Source of the DNA: DATBSK01 sp964532485 | Lineage (GTDB): Bacteria; Actinomycetota; Acidimicrobiia; IMCC26256; PALSA-555 | Direction of reading: 5' to 3' | Assembly: GCA_964532485.1 (NCBI GenBank) | Contig: CAZHKE010000011.1 | Location: 1-64,000 of the forward strand | DNA: 64,000 nucleotides | In this document: in pieces, positions 33,201 through 40,784 of the stretch | Numbering within the stretch: position 1 is the stretch's first letter | How the letters are laid out: every line of letters begins with the position of its first letter | The notes under the pieces: model-generated | The model's input: only the letters and a program-made list of their open reading frames with translations | Database searches by the model: none | Told to the model about the DNA's origin: nothing | Program-made: the position numbers and the translations under genes

Positions 33201-35042
33201 CTACGACGTCGCCGGGACGCGGTCGACGGCCAGGGCGTACTGCATGATCCGGGCGAACGTGGGGGCCGCGGCCCGCCCACCGGTGGCGTTCACCTGGGGC
33301 TCGTCGAGCACGACGATCGCGGCGAGGCGCGGCGAGTCGGCCGGCGCGAACCCGGCGAACGACGTCACGTACTGGTACGGGGGGTGCTCGTACGGGGGCT
33401 TGCGGGCGGTTCCGGTCTTGCCGGCGACGCGATAGCCCGTGATCTGCGCGTTCGTGCCCGTGCCGTCGGCGACGACTCCCTCGAGGAGGCCCTGCATCGT
33501 GCGCGCGGTCTGCGCCGAGACGACCCGTCGCGTCGCGCCGAGGGGCTGCTCGCGGCGGTTGCCGTCGGCGTCGATCGTCGCCTCGAGCAGCCGCGGCGTG
33601 CGGGCGACGCCGTCATTGGCGATCGTGAGGTAGACGTCGAGCATCTGCATGGCCGTCACGGCGATGCCGCTGCCGATCGGCATCGACGCCATGCTCGTGT
33701 CGTTGTACTGGTCGAGCGGCAGCAGGATCCCCGGCGCCTCACCCGGGTAGTCGAGACCCGTCGCGCTCCCGAAGCCGAAGTCGCGCAGGGCCTGGTCGAA
33801 GCGCGCCCGGCCCAGCATCCGCGCGATCTGGATCGTGCCGACGTTCGACGAGTACGTCACGATGTCGGCGACCGACAGGTCCGTCGGGTGGGAGTGCACG
33901 TCTTCGTACCGCTGATCGTCGACGACGATCGCACCGGGCACCTGGAGCACGGTGCTCGGGTTCACCAGCCCGGCTTCGAGGGCGGCCGCGATCGTGACGA
34001 CCTTGTTGGTGGAGCCGGGTTCGAAGACGTCGGTGAGCGGGCGGTTGGGCGTCGACGACGGGGCCGGATGCGCCGGGACCTCGGCGGTTGCTCCGTCGAC
34101 GCTGGCCATCGCGAGCACGTCGCCCGTCTGCACGTCGGCGAGGACGACCGTGCCGCCCCTCGCCCTCGTGCTCGTGACCTCTTCCGCGAGCACACGCTCG
34201 ACCTCGTACTGGAGCGACTGGTCGATCGTCAGGATGAGATCCGATCCACGCTGGGGCGCACGCACCCGCTGCACCCCCTCAGGGAGCTCACGGCCTTGGG
34301 GATCGCGCTCGACCTTCATCTCGCCGGGCTTGCCGGCGAGCGTGGAGTCGAAGCCGACCTCGATGCCGCCGAGGCCGTTGTTGTCGACACCCACGAACCC
34401 GAGCAGCGGGGCGGCGAGGGATCCCGACGGGTAGTAGCGCTTCGGCTCGGCGACGAAGCCGATCGAGTCGAGGCCCAGCTTGCGCACCTTCGCCGCGACG
34501 TCGCGCTCGACCTGGCGCGCGACGTAGACGAACGAGCGGTCCTTCTGACCGAGCGTCCCCGCGAGGGCCACCGGGTCGGCACCGATGAGCGGCGCGAGCG
34601 CGGCGGCGTACGCGTCGGGATCGTCGATGCCGCGCGGGTCGGCCCACACGCTCGAGCGCGAGACCGACACCGCGAGGTCATTGCCGTTGCGGTCGAAGAT
34701 GCCACCACGCTCCGCCGGCAGGGCGACGAGCTGGACCCGCTGGTCGAGACCCAGCTGCTCGTACCGCTGCTGCTCCCCCGCCTGGAGCTCGACCAGGCGC
34801 ATCCCCAGGAGGCCGTAGACGCACCCGATCACGACCAGGATCGCGAGCAGGCGGCCCCGGGGCGTGCGCAGGACCCGATGCCGAGCCGCCTCGAGCCGTC
34901 GCGCGGGCCCGGTGCGACGCGACTCGCGGTGCGGGCGCCGGGTCTGCGGCGCGGGCGTCAGCTCGCCCGACGGGTCCTCGTCGAAGCCGCGACGAGCTCG
35001 GCGTCGGGCCTTTCGCAGGGCCGGTGACGCAACCCGACGCAC
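33201..35042 (-). CDS. ftsI: Septal penicillin-binding protein (FtsI/PbpB transpeptidase)
   Basis: 613 residues from GTG 35042. A basic cytoplasmic N-terminus, one helix (about 62-80, LLAILVVIGCVYGLLGM), a dimerisation domain (from about 85), then a transpeptidase with S344-T-N-K347, S398-S-N400 and K542-T-G. No PASTA repeats. It cross-links septal peptidoglycan with FtsW outside the membrane. The N-terminus is uncertain. There is no ATG, GTG or TTG between the ftsL stop and GTG 35042, leaving a 106-bp gap where the frame stays open and Arg-rich. A GTG overlapping the ftsL stop (35152) is in another frame that ends at 34958. Confidence 0.93.
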   Translation of the reverse strand: MRRVASPALRKARRRARRGFDEDPSGELTPAPQTRRPHRESRRTGPARRLEAARHRVLRTPRGRLLAILVVIGCVYGLLGMRLVELQAGEQQRYEQLGLDQRVQLVALPAERGGIFDRNGNDLAVSVSRSSVWADPRGIDDPDAYAAALAPLIGADPVALAGTLGQKDRSFVYVARQVERDVAAKVRKLGLDSIGFVAEPKRYYPSGSLAAPLLGFVGVDNNGLGGIEVGFDSTLAGKPGEMKVERDPQGRELPEGVQRVRAPQRGSDLILTIDQSLQYEVERVLAEEVTSTRARGGTVVLADVQTGDVLAMASVDGATAEVPAHPAPSSTPNRPLTDVFEPGSTNKVVTIAAALEAGLVNPSTVLQVPGAIVVDDQRYEDVHSHPTDLSVADIVTYSSNVGTIQIARMLGRARFDQALRDFGFGSATGLDYPGEAPGILLPLDQYNDTSMASMPIGSGIAVTAMQMLDVYLTIANDGVARTPRLLEATIDADGNRREQPLGATRRVVSAQTARTMQGLLEGVVADGTGTNAQITGYRVAGKTGTARKPPYEHPPYQYVTSFAGFAPADSPRLAAIVVLDEPQVNATGGRAAAPTFARIMQYALAVDRVPATS

Positions 35043-35148
35043 ACCGGGGGCGCGAGATGCCGGACGCCCGGGGTCGTGGCGCGACGCGGGTCGAGACGCC
35101 GAGCGCGAGGCGCGGCGCGTCCGGGGCCGCTGCGGCGCGGCGTGCCGA

Positions 35149-35625
35149 TCACGGGGCAGCGTCAAAGGTCGGCTTGACCTCGGTCCAGCCGTGCAGGGTC
35201 GTTGCCGTGCCCTCGGGAGGCAGCGGCGCCTCGCCGGCGACCGGGATCGCCGTCGGTGGACCGGCTGGCGGGACGAGGCCGAGCTCCTGCGCACGGGCGA
35301 CGACCCGCTCGGGTGACGCGAGCGTCGCGTGCTCGTAGCGCGCCTGCTCGTACTTCTGCTCTGCCTCGGTCATCTGCTGCTCGATGCGATCGATCGCGAC
35401 CTGGCTCTGGGCGAGCAGCGCGCGGAACGCCACGATCGTGAACACGGCGAGCACGACGACCGACCCGACGATCGCGACCTGGCGCCGACGGTGTCGCGCG
35501 CGACGCGACGGCTCGACGACGACGAGGTGCCGCGCATGAGGCCTCTCGCGCCTTGGCGCGCGCAGCCGGCTGGCGTCGCGGGGAACACGTGCCGGGCGCG
35601 GCGCGGGGATGGTGACGGCGGTCAT
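35149..35625 (-). CDS. ftsL: FtsL-like division protein
   Basis: 158 residues, bitopic. A basic cytoplasmic N-terminus (about 1-48) precedes one helix (about 50-70, QVAIVGSVVVLAVFTIVAF) and an extracellular coiled coil (AIDRIEQQMTEAEQKYEQARYE), then a Pro-rich tail with PERVVARAQELGLVPP, the FtsL-type end motif. It forms the FtsQLB regulator of FtsWI. Identification rests on topology and position between rsmH and ftsI. ATG overlaps the rsmH stop (ATGA). Confidence 0.88.
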   Translation of the reverse strand: MTAVTIPAPRPARVPRDASRLRAPRRERPHARHLVVVEPSRRARHRRRQVAIVGSVVVLAVFTIVAFRALLAQSQVAIDRIEQQMTEAEQKYEQARYEHATLASPERVVARAQELGLVPPAGPPTAIPVAGEAPLPPEGTATTLHGWTEVKPTFDAAP

Positions 35626-36605
35626 GACCCGGCCGGCGTCGGGAGCTTCTCGACGGCGCGCAGGCGCGCGCTCCGGGCCCGCGGGTTCGCGCTCACCTCC
35701 GCGTCACGCGGGCGCATCGCGCGACGCGTGATGCGCCGGACCAGGCCCTGGCGCTCGGGCTCCACGGGAAAGCCGGGCAGGTGCTGGTCGCGCGAGCCGG
35801 CCCAGGCCGCGAACCGCTCCTTGACCAGCCGGTCCTCGAGCGAGTGGTACGCGAGCACGAGGATTCGTCCACCGGGAGCGAGCAGATGCACCGACTCGTC
35901 GAGCCCCTCGGCCAGGTTCGGCAGCTCGCGGTTGACTTCCATGCGGATCGCCTGGAAGGTGCGCCGCGCCGGGTGACCGCCGCGACGACGTGAGCGCGCC
36001 GGGATCGCCTGCTTCACCGCGTCGACGAGGTCGGCGGTCGTGTGCAGGGGGCGGCGCGCCACGATGCGGGCGGCGATCTGGCGCGCGAAGCGCTCCTCGC
36101 CGTTCTCGGCGATGACCTCCGCGAGCCGACCCTCCGAGTACTCGTTGACGACCTCTTCGGCCGTGAGCTCCTGCGCGGCATCCATGCGCATGTCGAGCGG
36201 CGCCTCGCCCCAGTACGAGAAGCCTCGGTCCGGTCGGTCGAGCTGCGGGCTGCTGGTGCCCAGATCGAACAGGATTGCCATGATCTTCCCCTCGCTCTCG
36301 TGACCACTCAGCACCGCAGCGCCGGAGCGGACGATCTCGGCGACGTCTTCGAAGCCGCCGTGCACGACGTGGGCCCGATCCCCGAAGGGGGCAAGTCGCT
36401 CCCGGGCCGCGACCACGGCGTCGGCATCGCGATCGATGCCGAGCACGGTCACGGTCGGACGGGACTCCAGAAGCAGCCGGGCATGCCCGCCGCCCCCGAC
36501 CGTCGCGTCGACGACGGTGCCTCCCGGTACCGGTGCGAGGAGCTCGAGCACCTCCCGGGCCATCACCGGGTCGTGCTCGAAGCTTGGTGGTGCTGGCTGG
36601 CCCAT
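35622..36605 (-). CDS. rsmH: 16S rRNA (cytosine(1402)-N(4))-methyltransferase
   Basis: 327-residue SAM-dependent enzyme, also known as MraW, methylating C1402 of 16S rRNA. SAM site VVDATVGGGGHARLLL, then DLGTSSPQLD, RGFSYWGEAPLDMRMD, and the C-terminal LAYHSLEDRLVKERF. ATG 36605 has GAGGGG 4 bases upstream and fits the family start; GTG 36623 is upstream in frame. Between mraZ and rsmH lies a 220-bp leader with strong RNA structure. Confidence 0.96.
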   Translation of the reverse strand: MGQPAPPSFEHDPVMAREVLELLAPVPGGTVVDATVGGGGHARLLLESRPTVTVLGIDRDADAVVAARERLAPFGDRAHVVHGGFEDVAEIVRSGAAVLSGHESEGKIMAILFDLGTSSPQLDRPDRGFSYWGEAPLDMRMDAAQELTAEEVVNEYSEGRLAEVIAENGEERFARQIAARIVARRPLHTTADLVDAVKQAIPARSRRRGGHPARRTFQAIRMEVNRELPNLAEGLDESVHLLAPGGRILVLAYHSLEDRLVKERFAAWAGSRDQHLPGFPVEPERQGLVRRITRRAMRPRDAEVSANPRARSARLRAVEKLPTPAGS

Positions 36606-36639
36606 CGGTCCCCTCGCGGCCACCGGCGCCTCGGCCGGG

Positions 36640-36753
36640 CCTGCTGCGAGCCCCCCGGACGGACGAGTGCCGTTCGGTTGTCTCTCCGAATCGACTCGGT
36701 GGAAGCGGGCGGAGTAGGGGCTTCACCGCGCCGACCGGGGGGCTCGCAGCAGG
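36640..36753 (-). ncRNA. Candidate structured leader RNA of rsmH (mraW-type cis element)
   Basis: Perfect 19-bp inverted repeat (36640-36658 with 36735-36753) continued inward by three more pairs after one mismatch. It encloses two further hairpins: 36664-36668/36694-36698 with inner stem 36673-36677/36686-36690 (8-base loop), and 36699-36706/36720-36726 with one bulge. The result is a three-way junction of 114 nt, starting 72 bases after the mraZ stop and ending 35 bases before the rsmH ATG. A computationally found mraW RNA motif is known upstream of this gene in actinobacteria. I cannot check this sequence against its consensus. Confidence 0.65.
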
Positions 36754-36825
36754 TCAGGCTGAGGCTGTCTGGTCGTCAGGCCTTCGTCGCGAGTTGCTCC
36801 TCTCTCCTCGTCGTCTCGTTGCGAG

Positions 36826-37260
36826 CTAGATGCCGAACCCGGGCAAGGACGCCGCGGCCGACAGCACCGACTGGCCGTCGCCCTTGCGCTCGTTCCAGCG
36901 CTCGGCAGCCCAGATCTCGATCCGGCTGAAGACGCCGGCGACCACGACCTCGCGGTCGAGTCCCGCGTACGCGCGCTGGTCGGCGGCGATGGGCACGCGA
37001 CCCTGGGTGTCGGGCTTCACGTCGCGGGCGCCGGCGAAGAAGGCGCGCGCCGCGTCGAGCTGCGCGTCACCCTGCTTCGACAGGTCCCGGATCTCCTCGG
37101 CCACCCTCGTCCACTCCTCCGGCGTGTACACGACCAGGCAGTTGTGCTGCCCGATCCCGATCACCGCTCCGTCGGCGAGGGGGCCACGGAAGTCCATCGG
37201 AAGGATCAACCGACCCTTCGCGTCCAGGGAGTGTCGGTACTCCCCCAGAAAGTCCCTCAT
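36826..37260 (-). CDS. mraZ: MraZ transcriptional regulator
   Basis: 144 residues with two SpoVT/AbrB-type half-domains, each with the family loop: SLDAKGRLILPMDFR (about 10-25) and PDTQGRVPIAADQRAY (about 83-98). MraZ forms ring oligomers that bind short direct repeats before its own gene and repress or activate the dcw cluster. ATG with GAGGGG 4 bases upstream. First gene of the cluster, directly behind a -35/-10 promoter overlapped by GTGGTG repeats. Confidence 0.97.
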   Translation of the reverse strand: MRDFLGEYRHSLDAKGRLILPMDFRGPLADGAVIGIGQHNCLVVYTPEEWTRVAEEIRDLSKQGDAQLDAARAFFAGARDVKPDTQGRVPIAADQRAYAGLDREVVVAGVFSRIEIWAAERWNERKGDGQSVLSAAASLPGFGI

Positions 37261-37321
37261 GTCCCCTCGCTGGGAAGGCTCCCCACCCCTCCCGCGAAGG
37301 ATGGTGGGTGACTCCCCTCAT

Positions 37322-37357
37322 CACCACTTCGCACCACCCTAAGCCCCCACACACCAC
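37322..37357 (-). promoter_or_regulatory. Putative MraZ operator: GTGGTG repeats in 10-bp register
   Basis: GTGGTG on the minus strand at 37357-37352, 37337-37332 and 37327-37322. Spacing is 20 and 10 bp, so all lie on one face of the helix. They sit in the -35/-10 spacer, overlap the -10, and fall at about +1. Known MraZ sites are short G-rich repeats with a 10-bp period. Confidence 0.6.
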
Positions 37358-37364
37358 CCGTCAA
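37336..37364 (-). promoter_or_regulatory. Main dcw promoter upstream of mraZ
   Basis: Minus strand: TTGACG (37364-37359), 17-bp spacer, TAGGGT (37341-37336). The transcript start is expected near 37329, leaving a leader of about 70 nt with a GAGGGG ribosome site. This is the best-formed promoter in the window. Confidence 0.75.
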
Positions 37365-37676
37365 CCCCCCTCAGCCCCACGACACCCCCTCGGCCACACG
37401 CTCATCACCACTTCGCGCCCGTGAGCGCCCGCACCGGGGCGCCGCTCCGCCCCCGGTAGCTCACGGAAGCTGCGAACCGCGCCGCAGAACCAACCAGCCG
37501 CGAGCGGGCGCGACAGAGGCTCACGGATGAGCTGGTCGTGCCCTGCCCCCGGGGTCGGACGAGGGCAAGTTCGGCGAGGGCGGGCGCAGCCGGAGGCGGC
37601 GGCGGCCGAGACGATGTTCGAAGCTTCCGGGCGGCCCCGGGGGCAGGGCTACATCGGGTGGGCGCGAGCGGTGCGG
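37365..37676. other. Gene-free, hairpin-rich region between HNH gene and mraZ promoter
   Basis: No credible coding frame. It holds a strong two-stem hairpin (37419-37426 with 37459-37466, enclosing 37433-37439 with 37451-37457), small hairpins (GCTCA/TGAGC near 37519), GCTCACGG repeated at 37459 and 37519, and a perfect 15-bp inverted repeat (37540-37554 with 37635-37649) around 80 bases. I looked for RNase P, tmRNA, SRP and tRNA signatures and found none. It may be the HNH gene 3' end, an unknown RNA, or both. Confidence 0.6.
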
Positions 37677-38186
37677 CTAGGCGGGGACGGCTTCGAGGCC
37701 GGGGAGGTACTGGCTCCAGGCGGGGTCGACGCTGCCGGCGGTGGCGACGAGCCAGAGGTCGGCGTGGGGCGTCGCGGGGGCTCGACGCAGGCGGAGACCG
37801 GCTTCGGGGGGGCTGCGGTCCTCCTTGCGGGCGTTGCAGGCGCGGCACGACGCGACGACGTTCTCCCAGGAGTGCGCGCCGCCACGCGAGCGGGGCACGA
37901 CGTGGTCGAGGTTCTCGGCGCTGCGTCCGCAGTACTGGCAACGGTGATGGTCACGCGCGAAGACGGCGCGCCGCGACAGCGGGACGCGGGTCCGGTACGG
38001 GACTCGCACGAAGTGCACCAGGCGCACGACCGACGGGACCGGCACGGCTTGGCGCTCGGAGCGGAACGCCGCGCCGTTGTGCTCGACGATCTCGGCCTTC
38101 TCCTTGAGCACGAGCACCACGGCCCGGCGGGCAGGCACGACGCAGAGCGGCTCGAAGGTGGCGTTGAGCAGCAGCGCTCTCCCCAA
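37677..38186 (-). CDS. HNH endonuclease
   Basis: 169 residues. N-terminal domain LGRALLLNATFEPLCVV...RAVVLVLKEKAEIVE is typical of actinobacterial HNH proteins. The nuclease core follows at about 85-125: HRCQYCG, LDHVVPRSRGG, WENVVASCRACNARK, giving two CxxC zinc pairs and the catalytic His. TTG start at 38186 with GGAGGCGAGG just upstream. Such stand-alone HNH proteins are common chromosomal genes whose target is unknown; nothing suggests a mobile element here. Confidence 0.9.
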   Translation of the reverse strand: MGRALLLNATFEPLCVVPARRAVVLVLKEKAEIVEHNGAAFRSERQAVPVPSVVRLVHFVRVPYRTRVPLSRRAVFARDHHRCQYCGRSAENLDHVVPRSRGGAHSWENVVASCRACNARKEDRSPPEAGLRLRRAPATPHADLWLVATAGSVDPAWSQYLPGLEAVPA

Positions 38187-38295
38187 GCCTCGCCTCCAGT
38201 CTCGGCCGTGTGCGTCGCGGGCCTCGAGATTCGGGAGCGAGTCTACCGATGGACGCCCGAAGGCCGGGCGACAACCGCGTCGGCCCCGTCGATCC

Positions 38296-38565
38296 TCAGC
38301 GCCGCGCGAGCCGGTCCTGATCGCGGCACCACGCCAGGTACGAGACGACGTCGGACGTGACCGGCGACGCGGTCGCGCCGTACTGGGTCTCCATGCGGAA
38401 GCGCAGGTACTGCCGGTCGGGCACGGGCACGAACGGCGGGCGGCGCCACCACGCCGCTCGTGCGGTGCGCGAGGCCGTGCGCGCCGCGATGGCCCAGAGA
38501 CCTGGTCGACACGCGATCGCCACGAAGCACGCGAGCCATCCGCGGTGCCGTACGGAGCCGGGCAT
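38296..38565 (-). CDS. Short conserved-looking actinobacterial protein, unknown function
   Basis: 89 residues: one hydrophobic stretch near the N-terminus (GWLACFVAIACRPGLW), then AWWRRPPFVPVPDRQYLRFR, ETQYG and a Trp-Cys-Arg end (SYLAWCRDQ). I recall similar small proteins with the same WWRR-PPF-P-PD-YLRFR pattern in other actinobacteria but know no function. ATG 38565 is exactly 7 bases after TACCGT. It is divergent from moxR, whose own TACCGT lies 17 bp away. Confidence 0.75.
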   Translation of the reverse strand: MPGSVRHRGWLACFVAIACRPGLWAIAARTASRTARAAWWRRPPFVPVPDRQYLRFRMETQYGATASPVTSDVVSYLAWCRDQDRLARR

Positions 38566-38572
38566 CGGCGTC

Positions 38573-38578
38573 ACGGTA
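38573..38578 (-). promoter_or_regulatory. -10 hexamer TACCGT, leaderless start at ATG 38565
   Basis: Minus-strand TACCGT followed by 7 bases and ATG. It pairs back-to-back with the plus-strand TACCGT of moxR. Confidence 0.6.
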
Positions 38579-38595
38579 CTGCGCGAGGCCGCTGC

Positions 38596-38601
38596 TACCG
38601 T
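38596..38601 (+). promoter_or_regulatory. -10 hexamer TACCGT of moxR, near-leaderless
   Basis: TACCGT followed by 8 bases and GTG 38610. The hexamer is the exact inverted copy of the one on the other strand, 17 bp away. Confidence 0.55.
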
Positions 38602-38609
38602 CCCCCGTC

Positions 38610-39581
38610 GTGGCACAAGCCGTGCCGGCCCGCCGGATCGACGTCGCCGCGCTCTTCGACGCCCTGCTGCGCAACGTGGAGCGCGTCATCCAGGGCAAGC
38701 GCGACCAGATCAGCCTCGCGCTGGTGTGCCTGCTCGCCGAGGGCCATCTCCTCGTGGAGGACGTCCCCGGCGTCGGCAAGACCACGCTCGCCAAGGCCGT
38801 CGCCCGGTCGATCGCGGCCACGGCGCACCGGATCCAGTTCACGCCCGACCTGCTGCCATCCGACGTGCTCGGCGTCTCGGTGTGGAACCGCGCGTCCAAC
38901 GAGTTCGAGTTCCGCGCTGGTGGCGTCTTCGCGCACGTCCTGCTCGCCGACGAGATCAACCGCGCGTCGCCGAAGACGCAGTCGGCGCTGCTCGAGGCGA
39001 TGGAGGAGCGCCAGGTCACGGTCGACGCCCGGACGTACGCGCTCCCGCGCCCGTTCCTGGTCATCGCGACACAGAACCCGATCGAGCTCGAGGGCACGTA
39101 CCCGCTCCCCGAGGCGCAGCTCGACCGCTTCCTCATGCGACTCCCCATGGGCTACCCGAGCCGCGAGGCGGAGCTCGCGATCCTCGAGACGCACGGGACG
39201 GGATACGTGCACGTCGACTCGCTCGAGCCGGTGGCCTCCGCCGCTGACATCGCGAACGCAGCCGACGCGGTGCAGAGCATCCACGTGGCCCCGGCGATCC
39301 AGCGCTACATCGTCGACGTCGTCGACGCGACCCGCGGTCACCCGGATCTGACCTTGGGTGCGAGCCCGCGGGGCGCGCTCGCGCTCCAGCGGGCCTCCCG
39401 CGCCCTCGGCGCGGCACAGGGGCGCGACTATGTGATCCCAGATGACGTCAAGCTCCTTGCCCCGACGGTCCTCGAGCACCGCGTGATCGTGACGCCCGAG
39501 GCAGGTCTGCGCGGCGTCACCGGCGTCGACGCGATCGACACCGTGCTGGGCCAGGTGCCCGTCCCCGGCGCTTCGGGGTGA
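38610..39581 (+). CDS. MoxR-family AAA+ ATPase
   Basis: 323 residues. Walker A VPGVGKTTLAKAV, Walker B HVLLADEINRASPKTQ, sensor region FLVIATQNPIE, and a C-terminal helical lid with SPRGALALQRASR. MoxR proteins act as chaperone-like ATPases for a partner encoded next to them. Here it is the first of the moxR-DUF58-transglutaminase trio that is conserved across many bacteria. GTG 38610 fits the family N-terminus and the -10 spacing. The DUF58 gene overlaps its stop (GTGA). Confidence 0.93.
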   Translation: MAQAVPARRIDVAALFDALLRNVERVIQGKRDQISLALVCLLAEGHLLVEDVPGVGKTTLAKAVARSIAATAHRIQFTPDLLPSDVLGVSVWNRASNEFEFRAGGVFAHVLLADEINRASPKTQSALLEAMEERQVTVDARTYALPRPFLVIATQNPIELEGTYPLPEAQLDRFLMRLPMGYPSREAELAILETHGTGYVHVDSLEPVASAADIANAADAVQSIHVAPAIQRYIVDVVDATRGHPDLTLGASPRGALALQRASRALGAAQGRDYVIPDDVKLLAPTVLEHRVIVTPEAGLRGVTGVDAIDTVLGQVPVPGASG

Positions 39582-40774
39582 GCGCGGGCCCGACCCCGCT
39601 CGGCCGTCCCACTCCCACGCGGCGGGGCTGGGCGCTCGCCGGTGGGGCCGGTGGAGTGACGGTCGGGGCGATCATCCTGCAGAACGGCGCCCTCGCGGGC
39701 CTCGGCGTCACCGGCCTGCTGCTGCTCGCGTTCGCTCACCTCACCGTCATGCGCGCGCGACCGGCGCTCACCGTGCGGCGCACCGCGCACCCGCCGCGCG
39801 TCCACGTCGGTGCCGAGTGCAGCGTGGCGATCGAAGGCCGCACGCTCGCCCGCACCCCCCTGCTCATGCTCACCGAGCTCGTCGACGACGGTGTCCGCGT
39901 CGCCCGGTTCGCACTGCCCGCGGGTCCCGCCGACACGCCGGTGCGCGCCACGTACCGCGTCCCCACGACACGGCGTGGCCGACACGAGCTGGGGCCGCTC
40001 CTGGCGTTCGTCATCGACCCGTTCGGGCTCGCCCGGCGGGCATGGGAGGTGGCGACCCCCAACGACCTGATCGTGCGACCGCGCCTGCACACCGTGCTGT
40101 CGCCCCGCCGGGGTCCAGGTGGTGAACCCGACGTCCACGCCCAGGGCAAGCGCCTGCCGACGCACCAGACCGCGGCGGAGTTCCTCGCCCTGCGCGAGTA
40201 CGAGCCCGGCGACGATCCCCGGCAGGTCAGCTGGCGCGCGACGGCTCGTCGCGGCGAGCTCATGGTTCGTCAGGACGAGGCGGCCGCCCCGGGCCGAGTC
40301 GTCGTCGTCCTCGACGTGCGCCCGGAGGTCCACGACGCGATGTCGTTCGAGGTGGCCGTCGAGGCGATCGCCTCCATCGCGGTCCAGGCCGCCAGGGACC
40401 AGATCCCGCTCGAGGCCGTGACGACCACCGGCGCGGTGCTGGGGCGCCCGACGCCCGGTGCTCTCGAGCTCGTGCTCGACCACCTCGCCGTGATCGAGCC
40501 CGAACGCCCCGATCACCTGGCTGCCCTGTGCGCGCAGCTCGCGACGCGACTCGGCGTCGGCGGGGTCGTCGTCGTCACCGGTGCGATCGACGCTGCGTCG
40601 ACGCGCGCCGTCGCCCCGCTGTACGGCCGATGCGTCGTCTCCGTCGTCACGACGAAGCAGCCGAACGTCGCGCCGTCGATCCCCGGGCTCGTCGACGCGT
40701 GGTCGCAGCCGTTCGCGCCGTCGTGGAACCGTGCGGTCGCACTCGGCCGCCGCCGGATGCGGCGGAGCGCCTGA
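39578..40774 (+). CDS. DUF58 (vWA-like) protein, MoxR partner
   Basis: 398 residues. Two helices near the N-terminus (about 20-55), then a beta-rich part and the DUF58 core with LREYEPGDDPRQVSWRATAR (about 205-225) and a vWA-like fold continuing with VVVVLDVRPEV. Partner of MoxR and the transglutaminase; thought to act in cell-envelope maturation. GTG overlaps the moxR stop (GTGA at 39578-39581), and the transglutaminase gene starts 10 bases after it ends. Confidence 0.92.
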   Translation: MSAGPTPLGRPTPTRRGWALAGGAGGVTVGAIILQNGALAGLGVTGLLLLAFAHLTVMRARPALTVRRTAHPPRVHVGAECSVAIEGRTLARTPLLMLTELVDDGVRVARFALPAGPADTPVRATYRVPTTRRGRHELGPLLAFVIDPFGLARRAWEVATPNDLIVRPRLHTVLSPRRGPGGEPDVHAQGKRLPTHQTAAEFLALREYEPGDDPRQVSWRATARRGELMVRQDEAAAPGRVVVVLDVRPEVHDAMSFEVAVEAIASIAVQAARDQIPLEAVTTTGAVLGRPTPGALELVLDHLAVIEPERPDHLAALCAQLATRLGVGGVVVVTGAIDAASTRAVAPLYGRCVVSVVTTKQPNVAPSIPGLVDAWSQPFAPSWNRAVALGRRRMRRSA

Positions 40775-40784
40775 GGCGAGACCG

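Larger units (their letters stand above)
37317..37416. repeat. 16-bp direct repeat around the mraZ promoter
   Basis: CTCATCACCACTTCGC occurs at 37317-37332 and again at 37401-37416, 84 bp apart. The first copy spans a GTGGTG box and the predicted transcript start of mraZ; the second lies upstream of the promoter. Confidence 0.8.

Noticed and set aside
31428..35027. 1199-codon plus-strand ORF
   Set aside because: Antisense shadow of murF, murE and ftsI; composition rich in Arg/Glu/Val with no domain.
34958..35152. 64-codon ORF whose GTG overlaps the ftsL stop
   Set aside because: The GTGA overlap looks right, but the frame is not that of ftsI and ends early. Kept only as a note on the ftsI start.
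37365..37676. RNase P RNA, tmRNA, SRP RNA or tRNA in the gene-free region
   Set aside because: None of the conserved sequence blocks of these RNAs could be found on either strand.
37405..37941. 178-codon minus-strand ORF entering the gene-free region
   Set aside because: Arg/Pro-rich, out of frame with the HNH gene over half its length, no ribosome site and no recognisable domain.
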